This document shows, in pieces, positions 47,357 to 56,255 of a stretch of 64,000 nt of DNA. Both the position numbers and the translations under genes were made by a program. Under the pieces are notes generated by a model, which was not told the DNA's origin, searched no databases, and saw only the letters and a program-made list of their open reading frames with translations. Source of the DNA: Mesorhizobium carmichaelinearum (lineage in GTDB: Bacteria; Pseudomonadota; Alphaproteobacteria; Rhizobiales; Rhizobiaceae); contig NZ_FZQR01000001.1 in assembly GCF_900199455.1 (NCBI RefSeq), positions 186,001-250,000 of the forward strand, in the 5' to 3' direction. Positions within the stretch are counted from its first letter, which is position 1. Each line of letters begins with the position of its first letter.

Positions 47357-48292
47357 TCAGCGCGCACCGCGCTCGTATGGAATGCCAAGTGCGGCCGGCA
47401 GGCTGGCACGACGGCCGAACAGCACCAGCATGATCATCACCGCCAGGAACGGCAGCATCTGGATGATGTCGGTCGGTATGTTGATGCCGGCCACCTGCAT
47501 GGCCGTGGTCAGCGACAGGCAGACGCCGAACAGCAGGGCGCCGAACAGCACCCAGACCGGACGGCCGCGCGCCAGCATGGCCAGCACGATGCCCAGGAAG
47601 CCGGCGCCGTTGGTGATGAACGGAATGAACAGGCCCGCCCCGACATTGGCGAGATAAGCGCCGCCAAGCCCGGCCAGCGCGCCGGTGGTCAGCACCGCGA
47701 TGGTGCGGGTCCTGATGACGTCGATACCGGCGACGTCGAGTGCTGCCGGCTTGTCGCCCGCTGCCTGCAAATTGAGGCCGAGCTGCGTGCGCCGATAGAG
47801 GTAGCCCATGGCGAACACCAGCGCGACCGCCAGATAGACGATCAGATGATGCTTGAAGAAAGCGGGGCCAATGACAGGAATATCCGAGAGCAGCGGAATG
47901 ACGGTGGCGTCCGCCGCCGGCAGGCGGGGATAGCTGCGCGAGAACTGGAAATGATGAAGCAGCGCCGTCAGGCCTTCGAGACCGAGCGTCAGGGCGATGC
48001 CGATGACGATCTGGTTCAGCCCGATGCGCACGCAAAGCAGCGCCATGATCAGCGCCACCGCGACGCCGCCAGCGGCACCGGTAAGGAAGCCCAGCCATAG
48101 CGACCCGGAATAGAAGGCGCCGACAAAACCGAGATAGGCGCCGGCCAGCATCATGCCTTCGATGCCGATGTTGAGCACGCCCGCCTTTTCCGACATCTGC
48201 TCGCCGAGGCCGGCCAGCAGCAGCGGGATCGCCGCGGTGACAGCGCCGAACAGCAGGGCACTGAGAAAGACTTCACTGAAGAGCCCGGTCAT
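47357..48292 (-). CDS. BMP-type ABC transporter permease, second subunit
   Basis: 311 residues, about 8-10 helices; BPD_transp_2 family of the nucleoside (YufQ) type. Signature stretches: GLGEQMSEKAGVLNIGIEGMM (about residue 28) and VGAGLFIPFITNGAGFLG (about 220). Three bases after the first permease stop and 49 bases before the lactonase start, so part of the B6 catabolic operon. In other bacteria this transporter type imports nucleosides or purines; here a B6 vitamer is the likely cargo (inference). Confidence 0.9.
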   Translation of the reverse strand: MTGLFSEVFLSALLFGAVTAAIPLLLAGLGEQMSEKAGVLNIGIEGMMLAGAYLGFVGAFYSGSLWLGFLTGAAGGVAVALIMALLCVRIGLNQIVIGIALTLGLEGLTALLHHFQFSRSYPRLPAADATVIPLLSDIPVIGPAFFKHHLIVYLAVALVFAMGYLYRRTQLGLNLQAAGDKPAALDVAGIDVIRTRTIAVLTTGALAGLGGAYLANVGAGLFIPFITNGAGFLGIVLAMLARGRPVWVLFGALLFGVCLSLTTAMQVAGINIPTDIIQMLPFLAVMIMLVLFGRRASLPAALGIPYERGAR

Positions 48293-48295
48293 GCC

Positions 48296-49393
48296 TCAAG
48301 CCCTCCGCGACTGGTTGTATCGATGATCGAAATATTCGGCGAGCGCGAGCACGATCAGCACGATGGAAACCAGCACCAGCGTGAAATGATTGGGCACGCC
48401 GAGCCGCCGTGCCGCGCTCTCGCCGCCGATCGACAGCACCGAAAGCAGGAACACGAAACCGATGGCCGCGAAGCCGTTCATGCGGGCGAGAAACACGGCG
48501 GGGATCACCGCCAGCCCGTAGGCGGGGTTCCAGTCGGCACGGACATTGCCCTGGACGCCGATGATGTCGACGGCGCCGGCCAGGCCGGCAAGCCCCGCCG
48601 AAATCGCAAAGACGGCGATGGTCAGGCCAGGGACGCCGAGCCCCGCATGGACCGCCGCGCGCGGATTGGCGCCGACGATCCTCAGCTTCAAGCCGAACGC
48701 CGTGCGCGTCATCACCAGATGCACGATAATGATCGCCGCCAGCCCAAGCAGCAGGCCACTGGTGATGGTGGTTTCGAACAGGCGCGGCAGCCGGTCTTCC
48801 ACCGGCAGCGTGCGGGTCTGCGGCACGGTCGTGGTGGGATCGCGAAATGCCAGTTTGACCAGCACATTGGCGAGCGAGGTGCCGAGAAACGTCATCATCA
48901 GCGTGGTGATAATCTCGTTGACGCCCTGATAGGCGCGCAGCAGAGCCGGCACCAGCGACCAGATCATGGCCACGACCATGGCGATCAGGAACGAGCAGAT
49001 GAGCGCCAGCCAAGCCGGCAAGATCTCCACCAACACCGGAGCGCTGGCGGCCGCCGTCACCGCACCGAGCAGGAACTGGCCGTCGCCGCCGAGATTCCAC
49101 ATGCCGGCGCGAAAGGCGACGATCAGGCCGGCGGCAAGAAACAGCAGCGGCGCCATCCGCGTCAGCGTCTGCTGGATACCGAGCGGCGAGAACAGCCCTT
49201 TCTCCAGCACGAAGCCGTAATAGGCGAGTGGGTCGACGCCGACGGCAAGCAGGATGCAGCCGGCGATGACGAGAGCGATGAGGATCGGGCCGAGCGTCAT
49301 CAGCAACCGATGCAGGATGTCGCGGCGCGTCGTTGCCGCGCTCGTGGCATCGAGCGCTGTGGCACTGGCCGTGGGTGCGGTGTCGATGCTCAT
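48296..49393 (-). CDS. BMP-type ABC transporter permease, first subunit
   Basis: 365 residues from the ATG that overlaps the ATPase stop by four bases; the upstream extension is spurious. YufP-like, with a longer Ala/Thr-rich N-terminus (about 30 residues). Family segments: GLIVAFRAGMWNLGGDGQFLLGA (about residue 88) and NEIITTLMMTFLGTSLAN (about 153). Forms the membrane channel with the next-encoded permease. Confidence 0.9.
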   Translation of the reverse strand: MSIDTAPTASATALDATSAATTRRDILHRLLMTLGPILIALVIAGCILLAVGVDPLAYYGFVLEKGLFSPLGIQQTLTRMAPLLFLAAGLIVAFRAGMWNLGGDGQFLLGAVTAAASAPVLVEILPAWLALICSFLIAMVVAMIWSLVPALLRAYQGVNEIITTLMMTFLGTSLANVLVKLAFRDPTTTVPQTRTLPVEDRLPRLFETTITSGLLLGLAAIIIVHLVMTRTAFGLKLRIVGANPRAAVHAGLGVPGLTIAVFAISAGLAGLAGAVDIIGVQGNVRADWNPAYGLAVIPAVFLARMNGFAAIGFVFLLSVLSIGGESAARRLGVPNHFTLVLVSIVLIVLALAEYFDHRYNQSRRA

Positions 49394-50958
49394 GCGGCAA
49401 GTCCGATCATCAGGCGGCCGATCCTGGTGCGGGCGTCGTCGGTGTTCTCGACGGTGCCGACCAGCGCTCCGTTGGCGATGACGGCGACGCGGTCGCACAT
49501 GCTGAGCAACTCCTCGAGGTCGGTGGAGATCAAGAGCACGGCAAGGCCGCGGGCCGCGGTATCGCGGATGCGCTGGCGCGAGGCCAAAGTGTTGGCGAGA
49601 TCGAGCCCGTAGGTCGGCTTGTTGAAGATCACCACCTTGGCGCCCTCAGCCAGCTCGCGTGCCAGAAGCACTTTCTGAATGTTGCCGCCGGACAGCCGGG
49701 CGACCGGGGTCTTCAGGCTTGGCGTGCGCACATCGTATTCGCGCACGAGTTCGGCGGCGCGCTTGTCGATCTCGCCGCGCTGCTCGACGCCGCCGCGCCA
49801 GAAGGGCGCCGCGCCAACCTGCTTGAGGAAGAAGTTGATCGACACCGGGAAAGTGCCGACCGTGCCCTCGCCCAACCGGTCGTCGGTCAGGTAGCGAAGG
49901 CCGCGCCGACGGCGTTCGCCGACGCTTAGCGCCTCGATGGCAACGCCCTCCAGCCGCACCGACCCGCCGGTCGCCGCACGCTGGCCGGCCAGCGCTTCCG
50001 CCAGCTGCTTCTGGCCGTTGCCGTCGATGCCGGCGATGCCGAGAATCTCGCCCGGTCGGATGTCGAAGGAGATCGACGACAGGCCGGGCGCATTGTCCGT
50101 CGGCGCGACCGCCAGATCCGTGACCTGAAGCAGCGGGGCCGCTTCGGCGCGGACTGTGCGGACCGGCCGCTCGACCGCTTCCGGATCGTCTTTCTGCTTG
50201 CCGAACATCAATTCCACGATCTCGGAGATGATCGCCTGTTCGTCCAGCGCGCGAAACCGCTCGGGTGGAATCTCGCCAACCTTGCGGCCGAGCTTCAGCA
50301 CCGAGATGCGGTCGCCGAAGGCCGCCGCCTCCTTGAGCTTGTGGGTGATGAAGACGATCGCCAGGCCCTGCTCGACAAGGCGGCGCATCAGCGCGCCCAG
50401 TTCGTCGATGCCTTTCGGCGTCAGCATCGAGGTGGACTCGTCGAGGATCAGCAGCCGGCTGTTGCGCACCATGGCGCGCAGGATTTCGACCTGCTGCTGC
50501 TCGCCGAGCGAAAGCTCCGACACCTTGGCATGCAGCTTGACGGTGATGCCGAGCGTGCTGGTGATCTCGGCGACACGCGCCGCCAGTTCTTCGGTCCTGG
50601 GGCGCTGCCACCACGGTCCGCCAAGCAACAGGTTTTCCGCCACCGTCAGCGTCGGCACCAGCATCATGTGCTGGAAGACGGTGCCGATGCCGAGCGCCAG
50701 CGCATGGCGCGGCGAGGTGATCGGCGTCGGCTTGCCATCGACCAGTATGCGTCCCTCGTCCGGCTGCTGCAGTCCCGACAGCATGCCGATCAAGGTCGAT
50801 TTTCCCGCACCGTTCTCGCCCAGCAGAACATGCACCTCGCCCGGGCGGATCGACAGGTCGACGCTGTCATTGGCGACGATGCCGGGAAACCGTTTGGTCA
50901 CGCCTTCAAGCGCGACGATGTCGCGCCCGGCAACGGACGATGAAGAAGAACCGCTCAT
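49390..50958 (-). CDS. BMP-type ABC transporter ATPase (two ABC domains)
   Basis: 522 residues from the ATG at 50958; the frame extends 17 codons further without support. Domain 1 is complete: GENGAGKST (about residue 48), LSLGEQQQVEI (about 150), LLILDESTSML (about 172). Domain 2 is degenerate: GIDGNGQKQ for Walker A and VVIFNKPTYGLD for Walker B, where Asn-Lys replaces Asp-Glu; the signature LSGGNIQK is intact. YufO-like proteins are usually degenerate in domain 2, so one active site probably drives transport. Confidence 0.92.
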   Translation of the reverse strand: MSGSSSSSVAGRDIVALEGVTKRFPGIVANDSVDLSIRPGEVHVLLGENGAGKSTLIGMLSGLQQPDEGRILVDGKPTPITSPRHALALGIGTVFQHMMLVPTLTVAENLLLGGPWWQRPRTEELAARVAEITSTLGITVKLHAKVSELSLGEQQQVEILRAMVRNSRLLILDESTSMLTPKGIDELGALMRRLVEQGLAIVFITHKLKEAAAFGDRISVLKLGRKVGEIPPERFRALDEQAIISEIVELMFGKQKDDPEAVERPVRTVRAEAAPLLQVTDLAVAPTDNAPGLSSISFDIRPGEILGIAGIDGNGQKQLAEALAGQRAATGGSVRLEGVAIEALSVGERRRRGLRYLTDDRLGEGTVGTFPVSINFFLKQVGAAPFWRGGVEQRGEIDKRAAELVREYDVRTPSLKTPVARLSGGNIQKVLLARELAEGAKVVIFNKPTYGLDLANTLASRQRIRDTAARGLAVLLISTDLEELLSMCDRVAVIANGALVGTVENTDDARTRIGRLMIGLAA

Positions 50959-51035
50959 GAAAGCCCTGCACCAAAAATCGGGAATCTGCCGGAGAGGTGA
51001 ACGGGTCACCCCTCCGGCAGCTGACCGTGATCGCC

Positions 51036-52064
51036 TTACTGGGCGACGCTGGTCATCAATGCCCTGACGGCGGCCGCGTCATAGACCGGATCGACCTTGA
51101 TCTTGCCGGAGATGACGTCTTCGCGCAGCGCCTGGATGTCCGTCCAGACATTGTCGGGAATGGCAGCGGTCTTCAGCAGCTTCACCGAGTCGTCCTTGAG
51201 GCCGATCGTATAATGTTTGGTGCCGAACGTGTCGGCCTTCAGGTCGGCGATCATCGCCGCATAGACCGGCTCGATGTTCCACACCACCGACGACAGCAGG
51301 AAGCCCTTGTCGATCGGCGACTTGTCACCGATGACGTCGATGAAATAGACCTTGCCGCCGTCCGCTGCCTTGGTCGTCTCGACTGCCTGCAGCATGCCGA
51401 AACTCGAACCGTTGCCCTGGCCGAAGATGATGTCGGCGCCCGACGCGATCACGCTTTCGGTGACGCGCTTGCCGCCGGCCGCATCGCTGTAGGCGGCGGG
51501 TCCGATCACCGCATAGGTGATCTTGACGTCCGGGTTTTCCGCCTTCACGCCTTGGGCGAAAGCCGCCGACTGCGAATTCCATGATGGCGGTTCGCCCGAG
51601 ACGACGATGCCGACCGACTTGGAACGCGACATCTTGGCGGCAAGACGGCCGGCGAGATAGGCGCCCTGGTGACCGCTCAGCGTGTAGTCGGCGACGAGGC
51701 CCTTCTCCAGGCCGTTCGGCGTGTCGACGATCGCCACCGGAACCTTCAATTCCTTGGCGATTTCAGGCGCCGAGGTGTTGTAACCGCTGGCGTGGGCGAT
51801 CAGCAGGCTGGCGCCATCGGATGCAAGCTCGCGCAAGGTCGGGCGAACGTCGCCATAGCCGAGCCCCTGGGCCACCACCACTTCGACGCCGGCAGCCTTG
51901 CCCGCCGCCTTGGCGGCATCGATGCCTTGCTGGTTCCAGCCGTAGTCGGTGCCTTCTTCGGGTGTCAGGATGGCGATCGACTTGACTTCGCCGGCAAGCG
52001 CGCCGCTCAGCAAGACACCGCTAAATATAACTGCACTTACACTGCTCTTAAGAAGCTTTAACAT
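51036..52064 (-). CDS. BMP-family periplasmic binding protein
   Basis: 342 residues from the ATG after GAGAGGG; the signal peptide MLKLLKSSVSAVIFSGVLLS with cleavage after ALA supports this start. The Bmp/PnrA fold shows as TPEEGTDYGWNQQGIDAA (about residue 32), GSFGMLQ-type turn NGSSFGML (about 205) and KVYFIDVIGDKSP (about 225). The family binds nucleosides. As first gene of the operon leading to lactonase, transaminase and pyridoxal dehydrogenase, it is the best candidate for a pyridoxine, pyridoxamine or pyridoxal receptor (inference). Confidence 0.9.
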   Translation of the reverse strand: MLKLLKSSVSAVIFSGVLLSGALAGEVKSIAILTPEEGTDYGWNQQGIDAAKAAGKAAGVEVVVAQGLGYGDVRPTLRELASDGASLLIAHASGYNTSAPEIAKELKVPVAIVDTPNGLEKGLVADYTLSGHQGAYLAGRLAAKMSRSKSVGIVVSGEPPSWNSQSAAFAQGVKAENPDVKITYAVIGPAAYSDAAGGKRVTESVIASGADIIFGQGNGSSFGMLQAVETTKAADGGKVYFIDVIGDKSPIDKGFLLSSVVWNIEPVYAAMIADLKADTFGTKHYTIGLKDDSVKLLKTAAIPDNVWTDIQALREDVISGKIKVDPVYDAAAVRALMTSVAQ

Positions 52065-52165
52065 GTTACCCTCTCTGTTTGATTTTCCAATCAATATTCT
52101 TATTGTTATTGCGCAAAAGCGAGATAGACTGCCCGATGAAAATCTACCCATGGAGATCGGGCAAA

Positions 52166-52591
52166 GTGAAGATTCGTTATGTCCTTCCGGTGATGCTGGC
52201 GTTCACATCCTTCGCCAACGCGGTTGAGTTGCACTATGTCATCGTCCGCAAGGGCACCGACGGCCTCGACATGGTGCCGTTGACGATTTCGAATGCGGGC
52301 AATGAAGGGCTGTCCTGCAATGCCGACTTCGCCCACTGGTATTCGGCCGGGATCGCGACGGTCGAGCCGGGCAAGAGCGCCCGCCTCGAACTCTGGTTCG
52401 ATCCCAAGACGGGCACGTTCACGATCCTCAACGACAAGCGCGAGAACCTGCCCGTCGAGCGGCTGTGGTGCGGCCTGGCGGGTCGCGCATACGCCACACG
52501 CGCGCAGATCACGCTCGACCGCACCGACGCGGCGAAAGGCGAACGCGCCGTGACCTGCGTTGCGGGGCAGGACAGTCTGGTCTGCCGGTAG
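52166..52591 (+). CDS. Small exported protein of unknown function inside the B6 cluster
   Basis: 141 residues from a GTG with GGAGA nine bases upstream. This start gives a neat signal peptide, MKIRYVLPVMLAFTSFANA; ATGs at 52136 or earlier put extra residues before it. The mature part (about 122 residues) has four Cys (SCNAD, LWCG, VTCVAG, LVCR), probably two disulfides, and a beta-rich immunoglobulin-like look (PLTISNAGNEG). I do not recognise a family. It lies alone on the plus strand between the two ABC operons, divergent from the BMP gene, so a periplasmic role in B6 uptake or sensing is possible. Confidence 0.7.
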   Translation: MKIRYVLPVMLAFTSFANAVELHYVIVRKGTDGLDMVPLTISNAGNEGLSCNADFAHWYSAGIATVEPGKSARLELWFDPKTGTFTILNDKRENLPVERLWCGLAGRAYATRAQITLDRTDAAKGERAVTCVAGQDSLVCR

Positions 52592-52629
52592 GCGCTCATC
52601 GACTTGCCTGCCCAACACCTCAGCACCTC

Positions 52630-53640
52630 CTATTTCTTTGCCAGGAACGTGTCGTTGAAGACATCGTCCGCCGAGAGAGCCGTCTTGAGCACGCCCTGAT
52701 CGGTGAGCGTCTTCAGCGTCTCCTCCCACTGCGTCTTGGTCATCCAGCCGAGGCCGTGTTCCTTGGTGTCGGGGCTGATGAAGGTCGACGCGATGTCGGC
52801 GTTGATCTGCGCCAGCAGCACATCCTTCTTGTCGGCATAACCGGGTGCGGCCTTGGCCGTGATCTCGGCGGCCTCTTCGGGGTGGGCAACGACATAGTCG
52901 AAAGCTTCCCTGTATGCCTTGACGAAGCGGGCGACGATTTCGGGCTTGTCCTTGATCATAGCCTGAGAGGTAAACAGGCCAGAGCCATAGGCCTTCCAGC
53001 CATGGTCCGAACCCATCATCATGCTGAGCGAACCGGGACCGCCGGCCTTGGCCTCCAGTTCGGGGACCTCGGCGTCGACATAGCCGACCACCGTCTGGAC
53101 GCGGCCCAGAAGCAGATAGCTTTCATAGGGCGGCGAGACGCTGTTCAGCGTCATGTCCTTCTCCGTCAGGCCATTGGCCGCCAGGAAGCCCTTGAAGAAG
53201 ATGTAGGTCGAACCGGCGGGATGAATGCCGATGGTGAGCCCTTTGAGATTGGCCGGCTCGGCGAGCTTCACCGTCTTGGCCAGCGAGATGATCGCCAGCG
53301 GCGAGTGCTGGTTGACGGCGGCCAGCGCCACGACCGGGACATTCTGCGACCGTGCGACGGCAAGCGTGGGAAGATCGCCGAACCCGAAATCCGCGTTGCC
53401 GTTGCCCACCAGCCGCATCGCGTCCGGCGAGCCGGAACCCTTGCGGATCTCGGCCAAGTCGATGTCGTTCTTGGCGAAGAAGCCCTTTTCCTTGCCGACG
53501 AAGAACATGGCATGGTTGCCGCGCACCACCCAGTCGAGCTGGACGCTGACCTTGTCCGCCGCCAGTGCTGCGCCGGAGAAACCAAGCGCGCCGGCAAAAG
53601 CTGCAAGCGTGGCCGCCTTGATGAGTGAGCGTCTCAGCAT
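52630..53640 (-). CDS. NMT1/THI5-like ABC substrate-binding protein
   Basis: 336 residues. Signal MLRRSLIKAATLAAFAGALG with cleavage after AALA. The NMT1/THI5 fold opens VQLDWVVRGNHAMFFVGKEKG and has GNGNADFGFGDLPTLAVAR near residue 78. Relatives bind thiamine-precursor pyrimidines, riboflavin, nitrate or sulfonates. A pyrimidine-type pocket would suit a B6-like ring. Its operon continues directly from the genes for 4-pyridoxate breakdown, so 4-pyridoxate or a pyridine carboxylate is a plausible ligand (inference). Confidence 0.88.
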   Translation of the reverse strand: MLRRSLIKAATLAAFAGALGFSGAALAADKVSVQLDWVVRGNHAMFFVGKEKGFFAKNDIDLAEIRKGSGSPDAMRLVGNGNADFGFGDLPTLAVARSQNVPVVALAAVNQHSPLAIISLAKTVKLAEPANLKGLTIGIHPAGSTYIFFKGFLAANGLTEKDMTLNSVSPPYESYLLLGRVQTVVGYVDAEVPELEAKAGGPGSLSMMMGSDHGWKAYGSGLFTSQAMIKDKPEIVARFVKAYREAFDYVVAHPEEAAEITAKAAPGYADKKDVLLAQINADIASTFISPDTKEHGLGWMTKTQWEETLKTLTDQGVLKTALSADDVFNDTFLAKK

Positions 53641-53667
53641 TGATCGATCCTTCCTGTCGTTGACTGT

Positions 53668-53682
53668 CCTAGGGACCCTAGG
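53668..53682. other. CCTAGGG-A-CCCTAGG palindrome at the permease stop
   Basis: A perfect 7-bp inverted repeat with one central base, overlapping the stop codon of the permease gene and 28 bases before the binding-protein start. Such hairpins often protect or separate binding-protein messages in ABC operons; here this is a guess. Confidence 0.4.
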
Positions 53683-54493
53683 CGTGACTGAATTTCGGTG
53701 CCCATGGCACGATAATGCGTTCGAGAATTTCGGCTGCGTAGTAGAAGGCGATGCCCAGCACCGAAACGAGGAGCAGGGCCGCGAAGACCAGCGCGGTGTC
53801 GAGCTGGGTCGAGGCGAACTGGATGACGTAGCCGAGCCCGTCCGAAGCGCCCGCGAATTCGCCGACGATGGCGCCGATGACGCTGAGCGTCGCGGCGATC
53901 TTGGTTCCGGCCATCAGGTTCGGCAGCGAATGCGGAACACGGATCCTGAACAGGATCTGCGTGCGGCTGGCGCCGACCGAATTCATCAGCGACAGCAGCG
54001 AGCGGTCGACCGACTGCATGCCCGCCAGCATCGACAGGGTCACCGGGAAGAAGGCGATGACCAGGATCAGGCCGATCTTGGGCGCGAGCCCGTAGCCGAA
54101 CCAGAGGATGAAGATCGGCGCCAGTGCCACCTTGGGCACGTTCTGGAACAGCACCACCAGCGGATAAAGCGCTCGCCCCAGCCAGTCGAAGCGCACGATG
54201 ACCAGCGCAATGGCAATGCCGACCACGACAGAGACGAGGAATCCGAACAGGATCTCGCCCGCCGTCACCAGCGTCGCCTGCATCAGCGTTGCCCATTGCG
54301 CGACCAGCGATTGCGCGATCTCGGACGGGGCGGGAATGATGAAGGCGGAGATGGCGAAAAGCCGCACCACGGCTTCCCACACGATGATCGTCGCCAGCAG
54401 GAGGATGACCGCCGGCAGCCAGCTGCCTGTCGCCGCGGCCCAGTTGGAGGCAGACCGGGGCTCGGAGAGATTGGTGATGGGTTGATCGCTCAT
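53678..54493 (-). CDS. SsuC/ThiX-type ABC transporter permease
   Basis: 271 residues from the ATG overlapping the ATPase stop by four bases. BPD_transp_1 family, six helices. The EAA-like loop reads MNSVGASRTQILFRIRVPHSLPNLMAGTK near residue 165-195, the contact site for the ATPase. Inner-membrane channel for the NMT1-like binding protein encoded just downstream. Confidence 0.9.
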   Translation of the reverse strand: MSDQPITNLSEPRSASNWAAATGSWLPAVILLLATIIVWEAVVRLFAISAFIIPAPSEIAQSLVAQWATLMQATLVTAGEILFGFLVSVVVGIAIALVIVRFDWLGRALYPLVVLFQNVPKVALAPIFILWFGYGLAPKIGLILVIAFFPVTLSMLAGMQSVDRSLLSLMNSVGASRTQILFRIRVPHSLPNLMAGTKIAATLSVIGAIVGEFAGASDGLGYVIQFASTQLDTALVFAALLLVSVLGIAFYYAAEILERIIVPWAPKFSHA

Positions 54494-55323
54494 GATGCGC
54501 CTCCCGGTTGATGGCTGGCGCGCAGCATCACCCGCAGCTGAACCACCAGCCTGACGAATTCCGGATCTTCCGTCACCGACAGGTCGCGCGGATAGGGCAG
54601 ACCAATGTCGAGGCTCTCGGTGATCCGCCCCGGCTTGATCCCCATCACGTGGACATGGCGCGACAGGTGGATGGCTTCGTCTATCGAATGGGTGACCAGC
54701 ACGATGGTCTTGCCGGTCCGCTGCCAGATATCCAGCAGCGACTGGCCCATCTGGTCGCGGGTAATCGCGTCGAGCGCGCCGAACGGCTCGTCCATCAGCA
54801 GCACCGCCGGATCGAGCGCCAGGGCCCGCGCGATGGCGACGCGCTGGCGCATGCCGCCGGACAATTCGTTGGGGCGCTTGTGGGCGCTGTCGCCCAGCCC
54901 CACCAGTTCCAGCATCTCCTGCCCGCGTGCCCGCAAATCGGCGCGCGAAAGCGATCTGTCGGCGATGCCAAGCAGCATCGATGCATTGTCGACGGCATTC
55001 TTCCAGGGAAGCAAATTGGCGTCCTGGAAGACGAGGCCGATCATGCGCTTGCGCGCCGCCTCGACCGGCGAAAGCCCGGCAATCGAAACACTGCCGCTCG
55101 TCGGATTGACAAGTCCGGCCAGGACCTTGAGCAAGGTGCTCTTGCCGCAACCGGAAGGGCCGATGAGGGAGACGAACGACCCCTTCGGTATCGCAAGATC
55201 GATGTTCTGCAGCACAAGTTGCCTGGCCATGACGACCGAAACGCCTTTGACCGAGATCAGGTCGTCATCGTGGCGGATATGGGCTGGCCGGCCGCCTGCT
55301 GCTCGAATGGGTTCCATGCGCAT
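54490..55323 (-). CDS. SsuB/ThiZ-type ABC transporter ATPase
   Basis: 277 residues. Walker A GPSGCGKST (about residue 57), Q-loop FQDANLLPW (about 100), signature LSGGMRQRVAIARAL (about 153), Walker B VLLMDEPFGALD (about 175), H-loop VTHSID. GGGAG five bases before the ATG; an internal ATG two codons later is possible. Starts two bases after the stop of the 5-formyl dehydrogenase gene, so transport and catabolism share a transcript. Confidence 0.92.
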   Translation of the reverse strand: MRMEPIRAAGGRPAHIRHDDDLISVKGVSVVMARQLVLQNIDLAIPKGSFVSLIGPSGCGKSTLLKVLAGLVNPTSGSVSIAGLSPVEAARKRMIGLVFQDANLLPWKNAVDNASMLLGIADRSLSRADLRARGQEMLELVGLGDSAHKRPNELSGGMRQRVAIARALALDPAVLLMDEPFGALDAITRDQMGQSLLDIWQRTGKTIVLVTHSIDEAIHLSRHVHVMGIKPGRITESLDIGLPYPRDLSVTEDPEFVRLVVQLRVMLRASHQPGGAS

Positions 55324-55325
55324 GG

Positions 55326-56255
55326 CTACTCCCGGCCCTCCAGGATACGCCGCACCGCAACGAGTTTGCGCGCGCGCTCACTTTGCAGTGCCTTGGTCTG
55401 CTCGGGTGTGTAGGAGAACATGCCCTCGCCCGACTTGATGCCGAACTTCGACGCGTTGGTCTTTTCCAGAACCATGGGCGCGACATCGTCGCGATTGGAG
55501 AGATCGGCGTTGAGGAAGGAGGAGACGGATTTGTAAATATCCAGCCCCGCCATATCGAGCAGCGCCATCGGTCCGATCACGGCGATCTTGTAGCCGATGC
55601 CCCAGGACACGCAGGTGTCGAGATCTTCCGGATCGATGACGCCGCGCTCGACAAGGTCGACCGCCTCGCGCAGCAGCGCATAGAGCACGCGGTTCTCGAC
55701 GAAGCCGGGGACATCCTTCTTCACCACCACCGGCAGCAGGCCGATCGAGCGGATCAGGTCGCGGATGACAGCCACGGTCTGCGGCGCGGTGTTCTCGCCG
55801 GCGATCACCTCGATCATCGGGATGATGTGCGGCGGGTTCGACCAGTGCATGCCCACCATCCGCTCGGGATGCGAGATATGCACCTGCAGCTTGGTGATCG
55901 GGATACCCGACGTGTCGGACGCGACGATCGTGTCCGAGGCAATCAGGCCGTCGATCGTGCTATAGACATCGGCCTTGACCGAAATGTTTTCAGGAACGTT
56001 CTCGATGACGAGATCAGCGCCGGATACGGCATCGCCGATGTCATCGGTGAAGCGAACCGTTCCGGCGCCGGCCGGCGGCGGCGCGATGCCCAGGGAGTCG
56101 AGAACGGTCTCGGCCACGCCCAGCATAGTTCGCGCGCGCTCGATCGCTGCCGGGGCAACGTCGTAGGCGACGACCTGAAGGCCGCCCCTGGCGAGGCGCG
56201 CGGCCATGCCCGGACCCATCGTGCCCATGCCGATGATGGCGATACGTTGGATCAT
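55326..56255 (-). CDS. 5-Formyl-3-hydroxy-2-methylpyridine-4-carboxylate 5-dehydrogenase
   Basis: 309 residues, a 3-hydroxyacyl-CoA-dehydrogenase-fold enzyme. Oxidises the 5-formyl group to 3-hydroxy-2-methylpyridine-4,5-dicarboxylate with NAD+, following 4-pyridoxate dehydrogenase. Rossmann motif GMGTMG at residues 9-14 and the catalytic pair His137 (GMHWSNP) and Glu149 (MIEV) agree with the characterised M. loti Mlr6793 protein. A long upstream extension of this frame is a shadow of the next gene. ATGA overlap with the preceding dehydrogenase stop. Confidence 0.92.
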   Translation of the reverse strand: MIQRIAIIGMGTMGPGMAARLARGGLQVVAYDVAPAAIERARTMLGVAETVLDSLGIAPPPAGAGTVRFTDDIGDAVSGADLVIENVPENISVKADVYSTIDGLIASDTIVASDTSGIPITKLQVHISHPERMVGMHWSNPPHIIPMIEVIAGENTAPQTVAVIRDLIRSIGLLPVVVKKDVPGFVENRVLYALLREAVDLVERGVIDPEDLDTCVSWGIGYKIAVIGPMALLDMAGLDIYKSVSSFLNADLSNRDDVAPMVLEKTNASKFGIKSGEGMFSYTPEQTKALQSERARKLVAVRRILEGRE

